From contig NZ_BONX01000049.1 in assembly GCF_016862935.1 (NCBI RefSeq), forward strand, positions 105,147 through 169,146: a DNA stretch of 64,000 bases. The letters run 5' to 3'. The DNA comes from Plantactinospora mayteni. Lineage in GTDB: Bacteria > Actinomycetota > Actinomycetes > Mycobacteriales > Micromonosporaceae. Below the pieces are notes generated by a model. The model saw nothing but the letters and a program-made list of their open reading frames with translations. It was not told where the DNA came from and searched no databases. Positions 1 to 8,777 of the stretch are shown one piece after another; position 1 is the stretch's first letter, and the number at the start of each line of letters is the position of its first letter. Both the position numbers and the translations under genes were made by a program.

Positions 1-935
1 CACCGGGGCGCGAAGGCGCAGCCCGGCGGTGGCGTACGCGGATCCGGCGGCAGTCCCTCGATCGGCCGGGGCGGGCGGCCCGGGGTACCGACGTCCGGCA
101 CCGCCCGGACCAGCGCCTGGGTGTACGGCATCAGGGACGCCCGCGCGATGCCCTTGGCCGGCAGGGTCTCGACGGCCTGCCCGCCGTACATCACCAGTAC
201 CTGTTCGGCCCGGGAGGCGGCGAGCGCGAGATCGTGGGTGACCACGACCGTGCCGATCGACCGGGATTCGCGCAGCCCGTCCAGCAGGTCCATGATGGCC
301 GCCTGGGTGGTCACGTCCAGCGAGGACGTGGGCTCGTCACAGAAGATCACCTTCGGTCGGCAGGCCAGCGCGATGGCGATGACGATCCGCTGCCGCATCC
401 CGCCGGAGAGTTCGTGCGGATAGCCGAAGTAGCGCTCCTCCGGTGCGGCGATCCCGACGTCCCGCATCAGCTCCACGCTGCGGCGGCGTGCCTCCGCCCG
501 GCCCAGCGGCGGCTCACCGGCCGCCTCGTCCGGCCGGCCCGACCCGGCGAGCATCGCCTCGGCGATCTGCGGCCCGACCCGCATCGTCGGGTTCAGCGAC
601 CGGGTCGGGTCCTGGAACACCAGCGACGCGACGCCGGTCACGAAGCCGCGCCGCCGCGCCTTCGGCAGGGTGGCCAGGTCGACGCCGTCCAGGCGTACGG
701 TGCCGGTGACCTCGAAGCGGCGCGGGTCGAGCAGCCCGAGTACCGCCCGGATGCCGATCGACTTGCCCGCGCCGGACTCGCCGACGATCGCCAGTGACCG
801 GGCCGGAGCCACCCGATAGGAGAGCCCGTCGACCAGGGTCAGCAGGGTCGAGCCGCGCCGCACCCGTACGGTCAGGTCGTCGACCTCGACCACCGGGGTG
901 GCCGCCGGGGCCCGGACGGTGCCGTTCTCCGTCAT
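1..935 (-). CDS. Dipeptide/oligopeptide ABC transporter ATP-binding subunit (DppD/OppD type), partial
   Basis: This ATPase energises import of small peptides and sits on the inner membrane face beside the two permeases encoded just upstream. The reverse frame opens with ATG at 935 and shows a Walker A motif GESGAGKS near residues 52-59, the signature LSGGMRQR, a Walker B ending FCDEPTS and an H-loop VVTHD. The last visible codons read CAFAPR, the start of the C-terminal motif typical of peptide and nickel ATPases. The gene runs off the left edge, so the C-terminus is missing. Its ATG overlaps the stop of the permease gene (TGATG), which indicates translational coupling. The peptide substrate cannot be read from the sequence. 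Confidence 0.93.
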   Translation of the reverse strand, partial: MTENGTVRAPAATPVVEVDDLTVRVRRGSTLLTLVDGLSYRVAPARSLAIVGESGAGKSIGIRAVLGLLDPRRFEVTGTVRLDGVDLATLPKARRRGFVTGVASLVFQDPTRSLNPTMRVGPQIAEAMLAGSGRPDEAAGEPPLGRAEARRRSVELMRDVGIAAPEERYFGYPHELSGGMRQRIVIAIALACRPKVIFCDEPTSSLDVTTQAAIMDLLDGLRESRSIGTVVVTHDLALAASRAEQVLVMYGGQAVETLPAKGIARASLMPYTQALVRAVPDVGTPGRPPRPIEGLPPDPRTPPPGCAFAPR

Positions 936-1882
936 CAGCGCTCCTCGGTCAGCCGACCGCGGAGCCCGTCCGCGACCAGGTTCAGGGACAGGACGGTGAC
1001 GAAGAGCGCCATGCTGGGCAGCACGACCAGCCGGGGATCACTGCTCAGGTACGCGTCGCCGGAGGCGATCAGGTTGCCCCAGGTGGGTTCCGGCTCCGGT
1101 ACGCCGAGCCCGAGATAGCTCAGCCCGGCCTCGATCATCATCGCGGTGCCGATGGTGAAGAGGGCGAAGCCCAGCAGCGGGGGCAGCACGTTCGGCAGGA
1201 TGTGTCCGAAGATCACCCGGTGGGCGGCGGCACCGTCGCTGCGCGGGGCGGTGACGAAGTCCCGGTGCCGCACGGTCAGGGTCTGCGACCAGGCCAGCCG
1301 GCCGAACCGGGAGACCCCGAAGAGGCTGATCGCCAGCGTGGTGTTGGTCAGGCTCGGGCCGAGGTAGTCGGCGATCACCAGCGCCAGGATCAGCCCGGGG
1401 AAGGCGAGCAGGGTGTCGAAGAGCCGCATCACGAACGTCTCGTAGAAGCCGCCGAAGAAGCCGGCCGTCACCCCGAGCAGCGCGCCCGCGACCAGGCTGA
1501 TCGCGGTGGCGCCGAGACCGACGACGATCGACACCCGGCCGCCGTGCAGCAGTCGGGAGAGCACGTCGTTGCCGAGTTCGTTGGTGCCGAGCAGGTGCCC
1601 GGACGAGCCCATCGGGGCCATCGCGTCGGCCAGGTCGCCGGTGACCGGCGACGGCAGGCCCAGCAGCGCCGGGCCGGCGAAGCAGGCCAGCACCACCAGC
1701 AGGAATACCGCCGCCGGGATGCCTACCGCCGGGGCCCGGAGCGCCCGGCCGAGCCGCGCCAGCCGGGCGAGGTGCCGGTCCCGGCGGGGAGCCGCGATCC
1801 ACGCCTCGTCGACGGCGGGGACCGCGACCGCCGCGTCCGGCGCCGGCCCGGGTGCGGGCCGCTGGGGTACGTCAACAGTCAT
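935..1882 (-). CDS. Dipeptide/oligopeptide ABC transporter permease (DppC/OppC type)
   Basis: This is an inner-membrane permease of the BPD_transp_1 family, pairing with the product of the upstream gene to form the channel. The N-terminus has a Pro/Ala-rich cytoplasmic stretch of about 45 residues before the first membrane segment. The C-terminal half carries the EAA-loop pattern EAGLSYLGLGVPEPEPTWGN that contacts the ATPase. The frame is open back to 1942, but ATG at 1882 is chosen because GGGAGAGG lies a few bases upstream and it gives the usual family length. The stop overlaps the ATPase start codon. Confidence 0.92.
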   Translation of the reverse strand: MTVDVPQRPAPGPAPDAAVAVPAVDEAWIAAPRRDRHLARLARLGRALRAPAVGIPAAVFLLVVLACFAGPALLGLPSPVTGDLADAMAPMGSSGHLLGTNELGNDVLSRLLHGGRVSIVVGLGATAISLVAGALLGVTAGFFGGFYETFVMRLFDTLLAFPGLILALVIADYLGPSLTNTTLAISLFGVSRFGRLAWSQTLTVRHRDFVTAPRSDGAAAHRVIFGHILPNVLPPLLGFALFTIGTAMMIEAGLSYLGLGVPEPEPTWGNLIASGDAYLSSDPRLVVLPSMALFVTVLSLNLVADGLRGRLTEER

Positions 1883-1971
1883 CGGTTCGCCTCTCCCTCG
1901 CCCTCGTCTCCACCTGTTCCACGCGGCCGTGCTGAATGACACCGCCGTGCACCGCTGCTCCGGTCATCGGC

Positions 1972-2940
1972 TCAGCCGGTCCGGGCACGGCGGCGGGCGC
2001 CGGGGCGTACCCGGGGGTCGAGTCGCATCTGGACCAGCTCGCCGACCAGGTTCGCCACCACCACACCGACCGCGATCAGCACGATCGCGCCCTGGAGCAG
2101 GGTGGCGTCGCGGTTGTTGATGGCACCGAGCACCAGCCGGCCGATGCCGGGGATCGAGAAGACCTCCTCGACGATGACCACGCCGGAGAGCAGGAACCCG
2201 GTGGTGAGCGCGATCAGCGTGATCAGCCCGCCGACCGAGTTGCGGGCCACGTGCAGTACCAGGACCCGGGTCTTCGACAGGCCCTTCATCCGGGCGAGGG
2301 TGACGTACTCCTCGTTCTCCAACTGTTCGTAGATCTCGCCGCGCAGCACCCGCATGTACTCGGGGAAGACCGACACCCCCAGCGCGACCGACGGGATGAT
2401 CATCGCCTTGAGGTTGGCGCCCCAGCCTCCGGTGGCCGGGTCGACCCAGCCGATCGAGCTGACCATCCGCAGACTGGTCGCGAAGACCACGATCAGCATC
2501 AGGGCCACCACGAACGCCGGCACCGAATTCCCGATCAGCCCGAGTACGGTGACGAACCGGTCGGCCCAGCGGAACCGCAGCGAGAGCAGGGTGGTGAGCA
2601 GGGCCAGCGTGATGCCGACGAGCTGCGCGCCGATCAGCAGCTCGACGGTCGGCGGCAGAGCCAGCCAGATCGCCTCGCTGACCCGCTGGTGGGTGATGAC
2701 CGAGGTACCGAAGTCGCCCTGCACCGCCGCGGCGAGCCAGTCCAGGTAGCGGACGTAGAGCGGGTCGTCCAGCCGCAACTGCGCGGTGAGTTCGGCGGCG
2801 GCCTCCGGGGTGTAGAAGTCGCCGAGGATCGCGTAGACGACGTTGCCCTGGAGGATGTTGACCAGGCCGAAGCCGAGCGCGGTCACGCAGAGGACGACGA
2901 CCAGCATCTGGAGCAGCCGGGCGCCGATCACCCGGAGCAT
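1972..2940 (-). CDS. Dipeptide/oligopeptide ABC transporter permease (DppB/OppB type)
   Basis: A 322-residue inner-membrane permease. It begins directly with a membrane helix (MLRVIGARLLQMLVVVL) and has the family layout of six predicted helices, a large periplasmic loop after helix 1, and a late EAA loop around EEVFSIPGIGRL. It is the first visible gene of the importer operon. About 90 nt separate it from the next permease, and no substrate-binding protein gene lies upstream inside the window, so the lipoprotein receptor must be encoded elsewhere or downstream beyond the left edge. A possible promoter lies in 3082-3110. Confidence 0.92.
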   Translation of the reverse strand: MLRVIGARLLQMLVVVLCVTALGFGLVNILQGNVVYAILGDFYTPEAAAELTAQLRLDDPLYVRYLDWLAAAVQGDFGTSVITHQRVSEAIWLALPPTVELLIGAQLVGITLALLTTLLSLRFRWADRFVTVLGLIGNSVPAFVVALMLIVVFATSLRMVSSIGWVDPATGGWGANLKAMIIPSVALGVSVFPEYMRVLRGEIYEQLENEEYVTLARMKGLSKTRVLVLHVARNSVGGLITLIALTTGFLLSGVVIVEEVFSIPGIGRLVLGAINNRDATLLQGAIVLIAVGVVVANLVGELVQMRLDPRVRPGARRRARTG

Positions 2941-3249
2941 CGCGGTGTTCCTTCGGACGATCGACGAGGCCGGCTGAGCATCCTGGACTCCCTTGCCCTA
3001 TGGGGTCGTCACGTGCTCGTCCGACCCGTCCGGGATCCGCCCGTCGGCCGGGAACCCCGGCCCGAGGCTTAGCCGGACGCTACAATTCGATTCCGCTCGT
3101 AGCAACGCCCCCCTCTCTTGGTTCTGCATGTCAGAACGTTTCGTGGCCGTTTCGTAACAACATCACAAACGGACCGGGGGTCGCCGGTCCGCCATCTGGT
3201 GGTAACGCACTCGTACCCACAGCCACTCAGCCCCGCGGCCGCGCACACA
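2941..3249. other. Intergenic region upstream of the peptide importer operon
   Basis: No convincing gene. On the minus strand around 3082-3110 there is a TTGCTA box followed 17 nt later by TAGCGT, a plausible sigma-70-like promoter for the importer operon (inference only). An A/T-richer patch around 3118-3180 on the + strand has no matching coding signal. Confidence 0.35.
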
Positions 3250-3299
3250 AACGCGACCGCCCCGTCACCCGGGCAGGCGGGTGGCGGGGCGGTCGCGTT
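3250..3299 (-). terminator. Strong hairpin, likely terminator of the secreted coiled-coil gene
   Basis: A perfect 15-bp inverted repeat (AACGCGACCGCCCCG at 3250 and its complement ending at 3299), with further pairing inside the loop (CACCCG with CGGGTG). It starts about 10 nt after the stop of the gene ending at 3309. No long U run follows, which is common for GC-rich actinobacterial terminators. Confidence 0.7.
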
Positions 3300-3308
3300 C
3301 GGCGCGGG

Positions 3309-4331
3309 CTACAGCATCGAGACGTGCACGTGGTCGGTGTGGTCGCTCGGACCGCTGTAGGAACTCCAGCCCTCGTCCGGGAACCAGATCTCCTTGTACC
3401 AGATCACGTAGAGGATGCCGAGCTTGTCCGCGTTGCGGATCAGGAACGCGGCCAGGTCGTTGCCGTACTTCATCTGGTCGTCGTTGGCGGCCCGGCTGAA
3501 CCCGGAACTGCGCAGCGACCAGTCACAGGCGCGGCCCTTCGGGTGCTCGAACGGCCCACCGGACCGGAAGCAGCCGACGAACCTCTTGAAGCCCGCCCGG
3601 CGCACCTCGTTGTACATGTGCAGCGTCCGGGCGGTGATGCAGCCGCCGGTGGTCGGGTCGTTCTTGTTGCACGGCAGCCCGGGGAAGCCGTCCGCCATCC
3701 CCGGCCCGGGCCGGGCGACCGGCGAGGTGGCCGCCACCAGGCCCTTGTCCGGACGCGAGTTGCCGCCCACCAGGGCCAGCGCCTTTGCCGCGTCCGACTG
3801 CTGCTTCTTGATGATCTTCTCTTGCGCGGCCTGCTTGGCGACCTCCTCGTCGATCGCCTTCTTGGCCGCGCCGACCTCGTCCCGCGCCGCGTTGAGGGCC
3901 CGGATCTTGCTGTTGTTGAAGAGGTTCAGCTCGTTGAGCGCCGAGGCCCGATCCATGAACGAACTGGCCGCGGAGTCGGACGAGTTGTTGCTCAGCAGCA
4001 TCGAGATGGCGCTGAGCTTGCCGCTGCGGTAGGACTCGGCCGCGATCTCGCTCGCCTCCGGGGTGAGCGCCGCCAGCTTGGCCTCCGCCTGCTTCAACTG
4101 GTTGCCGAGCTGCTGCTGCCGCCGCTGGGACTTGGTGCGTTCGGCCTTCGCCTCGGCGAGCCGCTTGCCGGCGCTGGCAAGCACGTCCCCGAGTACCGGT
4201 GAGTCGGCCTCCTCCTGAGGCGCCGGTTTCGGCGCTGGCGCCGCCGACGCCTCCGACGGGGCCGCGACCACTGCTGCGGCGGTGAGCAGTGCCAGGGCAG
4301 TCGCCAGTCTTCGGCGTAGGGGTGCCCTCAC
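3309..4331 (-). CDS. Secreted coiled-coil protein with C-terminal ARB_07466-like (M15-like) domain
   Basis: A 340-residue exported protein, probably acting in the cell wall. Residues 1-31 form a signal peptide ending ASAAPAP. Residues of about 45-180 are a long charged coiled coil rich in Ala, Lys, Gln and Glu. The C-terminal 130 residues hold conserved cysteines and the pattern HPKGRACDWS followed by a closing DHTDHVHVSML, which recalls the compact M15/extensin-like fold found at the end of actinobacterial wall hydrolases. Catalytic activity is not proven. The leader holds a clear c-di-AMP riboswitch, which fits control of a cell-wall protein by the osmotic and wall second messenger. It stands alone between a terminator and the riboswitch. 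Confidence 0.85.
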   Translation of the reverse strand: MRAPLRRRLATALALLTAAAVVAAPSEASAAPAPKPAPQEEADSPVLGDVLASAGKRLAEAKAERTKSQRRQQQLGNQLKQAEAKLAALTPEASEIAAESYRSGKLSAISMLLSNNSSDSAASSFMDRASALNELNLFNNSKIRALNAARDEVGAAKKAIDEEVAKQAAQEKIIKKQQSDAAKALALVGGNSRPDKGLVAATSPVARPGPGMADGFPGLPCNKNDPTTGGCITARTLHMYNEVRRAGFKRFVGCFRSGGPFEHPKGRACDWSLRSSGFSRAANDDQMKYGNDLAAFLIRNADKLGILYVIWYKEIWFPDEGWSSYSGPSDHTDHVHVSML

Positions 4332-4336
4332 ATGTA

Positions 4337-4480
4337 TCCCTTCCGTCGGCCGCCGACCGGGTTAGCTGACGGGTTCGGGATGGAAGTGGTCCCTACCGCT
4401 CTCGCGGATTCACCCCAGGGGTGCGTGGGTCCCCGGCTCGCCATGCGGCGATTAGGCGGCGATCAGCGCCGGTACCACGC
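4337..4480 (-). ncRNA. Cyclic di-AMP riboswitch (ydaO/yuaA class)
   Basis: Reading the minus strand toward the gene starting at 4331 gives, in order: CGCCTAATC, GAGCCGGGGACCCA, GGGGTGAATCC, a GAGAGC hairpin, GGTAGGGA, TTCCATCCCGAACCCGTC, AGCTAACCCGGTCGGCGG and finally GAAGGGATACATG. These blocks match the conserved core of the actinobacterial ydaO RNA. That RNA binds cyclic di-AMP and in actinomycetes usually precedes secreted wall hydrolases or Rpf-like proteins, as here. The outer boundary at about 4480 is approximate. Confidence 0.9.
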
Positions 4481-4722
4481 GGTATCCGGCGGCTATGAAC
4501 GGCAGACAGCATACCCGGTTTCACTTCCGGAATGGCAAGGCCCGCGCATAGGTAAAGGCGTTGCCAGACAACAACAATCAGTAATCACAGCTTGTCGGAC
4601 GCATCGAAGGGCATGCCTGCCCGCCCATTATCCACTAGCTGCTGTCGGCTATTTACCAAGCGCGTTCCCACCCGCTCGACGTGCGGAAACGTGTCCAGGT
4701 TGATCGGTCGGTGATTCTCCGG
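4481..4722. other. Intergenic region upstream of the riboswitch
   Basis: No gene seen. The stretch is more A/T-rich than its surroundings (for example AACAACAATCAGTAATCACAG near 4567-4588) and probably carries the promoter of the riboswitch transcript on the minus strand. No specific -35/-10 pair stands out. Confidence 0.4.
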
Positions 4723-5751
4723 CTACCGACGGCGCCACGGCTCTGTGCCGAAGAGCACACCGGCGACCGTACCGGCCGAGAGCAGACCGACCGTCACCGC
4801 GCCCCGGTACCGGGACAGCCAGAGTTGCGGACTCCTGGTCCGGTACGGCGTGTCGAACGGCCCGCGTACGCCCGGGTCGGCGCCGGTGCCGTCGTCGACC
4901 GGGTGCCAGAGGTTGGCCGGTCGACTCCGCTGTGCCGGCCGCTCCGTCTGCTGGCTGGAGTACCCGGTCCGGGCCAGATAGCGGTCGAGCAGCCCGGGCA
5001 GGCAGCGGTTGCCGAGGATGGTGCCGACCGTCGAGACACCGACCCAGTACTCCCGCCGACCCGGCCGGTCGGCCGCGTACGCGACGGCCCGGGCCGCCAC
5101 CTCCGGCTGGTAGATCGGTGGTACCGGTCGGGCGCGGTTGCGCAGCCGGGACAGCACCCAGCCGAACTGCGGGGTGTTCAGCGCCGGCAGGTGCACCATG
5201 GTCACCCGGACCGGGCTCCGGTCGTGCAGCAGTTCACAGCGGAGCGCCTCGGTGAAGCCGACGATCGCGTGCTTCGCGCCGCAGTACGCGGACTGGAGCG
5301 GGATCGACCGGTACGCCAGCGCCGACCCGACCTGCACGATCGTGCCGGTACCACGCGGGCGCATCCGGTCGAGCGCGGCGCGGGTGCCGTAGACGTACCC
5401 GAGATAGCAGACCTCGGTGACCCGCCGGAACTCCTCCGGTCCGATCTCCTCGAAGGGCGCGAACACCGAGGTCATGGCGTTGTTGACCCACAGGTCGATC
5501 GGTCCGAGCTCGCTGGTCGCCCGGTCCGCCGCCGCCTCCACCTGGCGGTGGTCCGCCACGTCGGTCTCGATCGGCAGCGCCACGCCCCCGGCGGCGCGGA
5601 CGTCCTCGGCAGCGCCCCGCAGGCCGGTCCCGCCCCGGGCCAGCAGGGCGAGCCGCATCCCCCGGCGGGCCAGCAGCCGGGCCGTCGCCCGACCCACCCC
5701 GGCACTCGCCCCGGTGATCACCGCCACCCGCGCCGCAGGTCGCCCGCGCAT
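4723..5751 (-). CDS. SDR-family oxidoreductase with C-terminal extension
   Basis: A 342-residue short-chain dehydrogenase/reductase. It has the dinucleotide-binding TGASAGVGRA near the N-terminus, the VNNA structural motif, and a catalytic Ser followed by YCGAK (YxxxK). The last 90 residues form an extension with a probable membrane-associated helix (AVTVGLLSAGTVAGVLFGT) ending EPWRRR, a layout seen in actinobacterial class SDR proteins of unknown substrate. The frame is open to 5970, but that part translates a DNA tandem repeat. ATG at 5751, preceded by GGGAGGGAGC, is taken as the start. The gene diverges from the polysaccharide deacetylase. Confidence 0.88.
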   Translation of the reverse strand: MRGRPAARVAVITGASAGVGRATARLLARRGMRLALLARGGTGLRGAAEDVRAAGGVALPIETDVADHRQVEAAADRATSELGPIDLWVNNAMTSVFAPFEEIGPEEFRRVTEVCYLGYVYGTRAALDRMRPRGTGTIVQVGSALAYRSIPLQSAYCGAKHAIVGFTEALRCELLHDRSPVRVTMVHLPALNTPQFGWVLSRLRNRARPVPPIYQPEVAARAVAYAADRPGRREYWVGVSTVGTILGNRCLPGLLDRYLARTGYSSQQTERPAQRSRPANLWHPVDDGTGADPGVRGPFDTPYRTRSPQLWLSRYRGAVTVGLLSAGTVAGVLFGTEPWRRR

Positions 5752-6056
5752 CCCGCTCCCTCCCGAACCTCCCCCGGTCGCCGCGCGCCGGCTACCCGGC
5801 CGCCGGCACGACAAACTCGGGGACGATCCGGTGCCGGACAGCCGGGCGACGGTCTTCTCACCGACGCGGCACGGAGCGCGGAAGACCCGGAAGACGTCGG
5901 AAGAAGACCCGGAAGACCCGGAAGACCCGGAAGACCCGGAAGACCCGGAAGACCCGGAAGACCGGAGCAACCGGCCCGGGCCACCCGTCCGGGTGAGGAT
6001 GAACGACGGCCGCGCGGGTATCCGCGTCCGCGATGGTGCGGCGGGTGGAGGAACGA
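5752..6056. other. Divergent intergenic region between SDR and deacetylase genes
   Basis: This stretch must hold promoters for both flanking genes. The only structure clearly visible is the 9-bp tandem repeat at 5903-5965. No additional gene is supported, although the repeat keeps frames open on both strands. Confidence 0.5.
5903..5965. repeat. 9-bp tandem repeat, GAAGACCCG, about 7 copies
   Basis: Six perfect copies of GAAGACCCG run from 5903 to 5956, followed by a seventh imperfect copy (GAAGACCGG). Related copies occur at 5881-5889. The array lies between divergently transcribed genes and so could vary promoter spacing; this last point is inference. Confidence 0.93.
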
Positions 6057-6767
6057 ATGCGCGGACGCGCGGTACCGGCGACGACCGTCGGTGCCGCGCT
6101 GGCCGCCCAGGTGGTGCCGGCCCTGACGGTGCTGCCGGGGGTACGGCTGCGGTTCTTCCCCCGGCTGAGCGGACGCGGCTCCCCGGGACACGTCGCGCTC
6201 ACCTTCGACGACGGTCCCGACCCGGCCTCCACCCCGCTCTTCGTCGAGACCCTGGCCGCGCACCGGACCCGCGCGACGTTCTTCCTGCTCGGCTCGATGC
6301 TGGCCCGCGCACCGGAACTCGGCCTGGACCTCGCCGCCGCCGGGCACGAGGTGGCGGTGCACGGCTGGGCGCACCAGAACCTGCTGCTCCGCGGCCCGCA
6401 CGCGACCTACCGCGACCTGGCCCGGACCCGCGAGCTGATCGGCGCGGTGACCGGGCGGGTACCCCGGTTCTTCCGGCCGCCGTACGGGGTGTTCAGCGCC
6501 GCCGCCCTGATGGCCGCGCGCCGACTGGACCTGACCCCGGTGCTCTGGACCTGCTGGGGGCGGGACTGGACCCGGTCGGCAACCCGCTCCTCGGTACTCG
6601 ACACGCTGCGCGGCGGGCTGGCCGGCGGCGGCACGGTGCTGCTGCACGACTCCGACTGCACCTCCGCGCCGGGTGCCTGGCGGGCCAGCCTCGCCGCACT
6701 GCCGTACCTGCTGGAGGAGTGCCTCCGCCAGGGCTGGCAGGTCGGCCCACTCGGCGAGCACGGCTGA
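6057..6767 (+). CDS. Polysaccharide deacetylase (NodB/CE4 family)
   Basis: A 236-residue carbohydrate esterase 4 protein that removes N- or O-acetyl groups from a polymer such as peptidoglycan or chitin-like glycan. Motif 1 TFDDGPD supplies the catalytic base and a metal-binding Asp. Motif 2 HGWAH gives the two metal-binding histidines. Motif 3 RFFRPPYG and motif 5 VLLHD are also present, so the active site looks complete. The N-terminus has a short hydrophobic segment that may act as an uncleaved anchor or signal. The frame opens at 6033, but ATG at 6057 has a textbook GGAGGAACGA just upstream and is preferred. Confidence 0.9.
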   Translation: MRGRAVPATTVGAALAAQVVPALTVLPGVRLRFFPRLSGRGSPGHVALTFDDGPDPASTPLFVETLAAHRTRATFFLLGSMLARAPELGLDLAAAGHEVAVHGWAHQNLLLRGPHATYRDLARTRELIGAVTGRVPRFFRPPYGVFSAAALMAARRLDLTPVLWTCWGRDWTRSATRSSVLDTLRGGLAGGGTVLLHDSDCTSAPGAWRASLAALPYLLEECLRQGWQVGPLGEHG

Positions 6768-6812
6768 TCCGGCGGCGCGCAGGCCGCGATCCCACCCTCC
6801 CGGTCGGCGGGC

Positions 6813-7931
6813 TCAGCCCAAGCGGTCGGTCAACTCGCCGGGTACCGCCTCGGTGCGGCTGCCGGGTACGACCGGCGCTGTCGAGGCGGTACCGGCCGCC
6901 GGCCACGCGCCGGAGCGCGGGTGCCGGACCCGGGTCACCACGCCGACGTGCGCCCGCCGAGCGGCCTGGAGCGCGGTGAACAGCCCGTACGCTCCGCGAC
7001 CGACCAGCCGGTGCTTGAGCCCGGCCGCGCCGCCCGGTGGCTGGTAGCCGGCCGGCGGCAGGTGTGCCCGATACCTGGTGACGATCTCGGCGAAGAATTC
7101 GCGGCGGCGGCCCGGCGGCACCCGTCGGGGATGGCCGAGCACCTGCAACAGGTGCCAGATCATCCGCTGGAAGATCCGGTGACGCAGCTCGGCCGGCACC
7201 GCCGGGTCGGCGTCCAGCCCAGCCAGGACCAGGTCCCAGTGCGCGAAGACCTCGAAGTGCCGCTCGCTCGTCGTGGCGGTGATCGCCCCCTCCGGGCGCT
7301 GCCGGTACGCGTAACAGCACCGGTCCAGCAGGGTGATCCGCTCGGCGGCGAGCATCAGCGGGAAGCTGAACGAGACGTCCTCGTACCAGCCGGGGCCGAA
7401 GGTGAGGCCGAGGTCGAGCAGGAACCGGCGCCGGATCACCTTGTTGCAGGTGATGTGCAGCACCGACAGCAGGGCCGGCCGCTCCTTCAGGGTGAACGTC
7501 TCCGGCACCGGGCTCCCGGCACCGACCTGGGAGAGCGCCAGGTGCCGGGTCCCACCGTTGGGGTAGTACCGGGTGTACGCGGTGACCAGCAGGTCCGGCC
7601 GGGTCCGGGTCAGCCGCTCGGCGACGGCGGTGAGGGTCCCCTCGGGCAGCCAGTCGTCGCCGTCGACGAACCAGACGTACTCGCCGGTGGCCCGGGACAG
7701 GCCGGTGTTGCGGGCCGCCCCGAGCCCCTGGTTGTGGTCGAGGGTGACCACCACCAGCCGGGAGTCGCGTTCGGCGTACTCGGCCAGGATCGCCGCGCTG
7801 CCGTCGCTGGAACCGTCGTCCACCGCCAGCAGTTCGAGGTCGCGGAAGGACGTGTCGAGAATGGAGTCCAGGCAGTCCGCCAGGTACGCCCGCACCTGGT
7901 AGACCGGGACTATCACGCTGAGCAGGGTCAC
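6813..7931 (-). CDS. Family 2 glycosyltransferase
   Basis: A 372-residue GT-A fold transferase. The N-terminal domain shows SVIVPVYQV, the nucleotide-binding DDGSSDGS, the NQGLGAARN segment and the DXD-like WFVDGDDWL, so it should move a sugar from a nucleotide donor, likely in wall teichoic or capsular polymer synthesis. The C-terminal 150 residues resemble the helical region of CDP-glycerol/teichoic-type enzymes, and the final 30 residues are Pro/Ala-rich. The frame opens with TTG at 7940, but that leaves no spacer after the GGAGG. The GTG at 7931, about 8 nt after GGAGG, is the better start. The acceptor is unknown. Confidence 0.88.
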   Translation of the reverse strand: MTLLSVIVPVYQVRAYLADCLDSILDTSFRDLELLAVDDGSSDGSAAILAEYAERDSRLVVVTLDHNQGLGAARNTGLSRATGEYVWFVDGDDWLPEGTLTAVAERLTRTRPDLLVTAYTRYYPNGGTRHLALSQVGAGSPVPETFTLKERPALLSVLHITCNKVIRRRFLLDLGLTFGPGWYEDVSFSFPLMLAAERITLLDRCCYAYRQRPEGAITATTSERHFEVFAHWDLVLAGLDADPAVPAELRHRIFQRMIWHLLQVLGHPRRVPPGRRREFFAEIVTRYRAHLPPAGYQPPGGAAGLKHRLVGRGAYGLFTALQAARRAHVGVVTRVRHPRSGAWPAAGTASTAPVVPGSRTEAVPGELTDRLG

Positions 7932-8124
7932 CGTGGACAACCTCCGGTGGAGGACGGAGACCGAATAGTAGCGCCGAGTAATCGGGCGCCACGCGCTCAG
8001 TAACTATCGAGTGACCAAATTGTGATTTGTCGGTTCGATCAACACCTGTCCGGATCGACCGCCCGTCCCGACCGCCCGTCCCGACCGGCCGACCCCGGCC
8101 CGTCCGACCGGGTACGCGGCCCGC

Positions 8125-8670
8125 TCAGAGCCCTGCCACCCAGGTCCACAGGTCGACCACCCACTCGGTCTGGCGCAGGTACGCCACCCCGACCCCGGCC
8201 AGGAAGATCCCGGTGACCAGGTGCGCGCCCCGGGCACTGCGGCGGATCCGGCCGAGCTGACGCTCCCAGACCACCCGGCCGACCAGCCGGGCCAGCGCGA
8301 AGAGGCCGACCGCGACCAAGAGGGTCAGCACGAAGGTGACCACCGGACTGGTCAGGTCGCCCCGGGCCGAAATCGCCCAGATCCCCCAGCAGACGAAGGC
8401 GAAGAGGCCGCCCAGCATGCTCCAGTGCCGTCCGATGCGCAGTTGCCGCCAGTGGTAGCCCGGCGGAAGCTGCTGCCGCTCCTGCTCCGGCACCGGCCAC
8501 CCGGTACCGGTCGGCTCGTGCGGCGCCTCCGGCTCGGTACGCTGCCGTGGCACCCCGACCTGGGCCACGCCCCGCCGGAAGCCCTCGGGGCCCGGCGGCA
8601 TCCCCGGCCCCTCCGCACCGGGCGGCATCTCGACGGTCCGCTCGGCCCACGGCTGCGTCTGGTCTGCCAT
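8125..8670 (-). CDS. Small integral membrane protein, unknown function
   Basis: A 181-residue protein. The first 85 residues are hydrophilic, rich in Pro, Glu and Gly. The second half has three predicted membrane helices (around SMLGGLFAFVCWGIWAIS, VVTFVLTLLVAVGLFALARL and LVTGIFLAGVGVAYL). This recalls actinobacterial 2TM-domain membrane proteins of unknown role. ATG at 8670 is chosen over an upstream frame because GGGGAGGA sits about 9 nt before it. It diverges from the Eis-like gene with a 107-nt spacer. Confidence 0.75.
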   Translation of the reverse strand: MADQTQPWAERTVEMPPGAEGPGMPPGPEGFRRGVAQVGVPRQRTEPEAPHEPTGTGWPVPEQERQQLPPGYHWRQLRIGRHWSMLGGLFAFVCWGIWAISARGDLTSPVVTFVLTLLVAVGLFALARLVGRVVWERQLGRIRRSARGAHLVTGIFLAGVGVAYLRQTEWVVDLWTWVAGL

Positions 8671-8777
8671 CTGTCCTGTCCTCCCCATCGGCTCGGGCCC
8701 GGAGCCCGTCCCAGTTCCGAGGGTAGCCAGCCGGCAAACACCTCGCCGAGCCAGCGTCGATCGACTAGACAGAGTCG

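Noticed and set aside
1936..3072. A 378-codon + strand frame antisense to the DppB permease
   Set aside because: Composition is that of a GC-rich shadow (Asp/Arg/Gln/His-rich); the permease on the minus strand is well supported.
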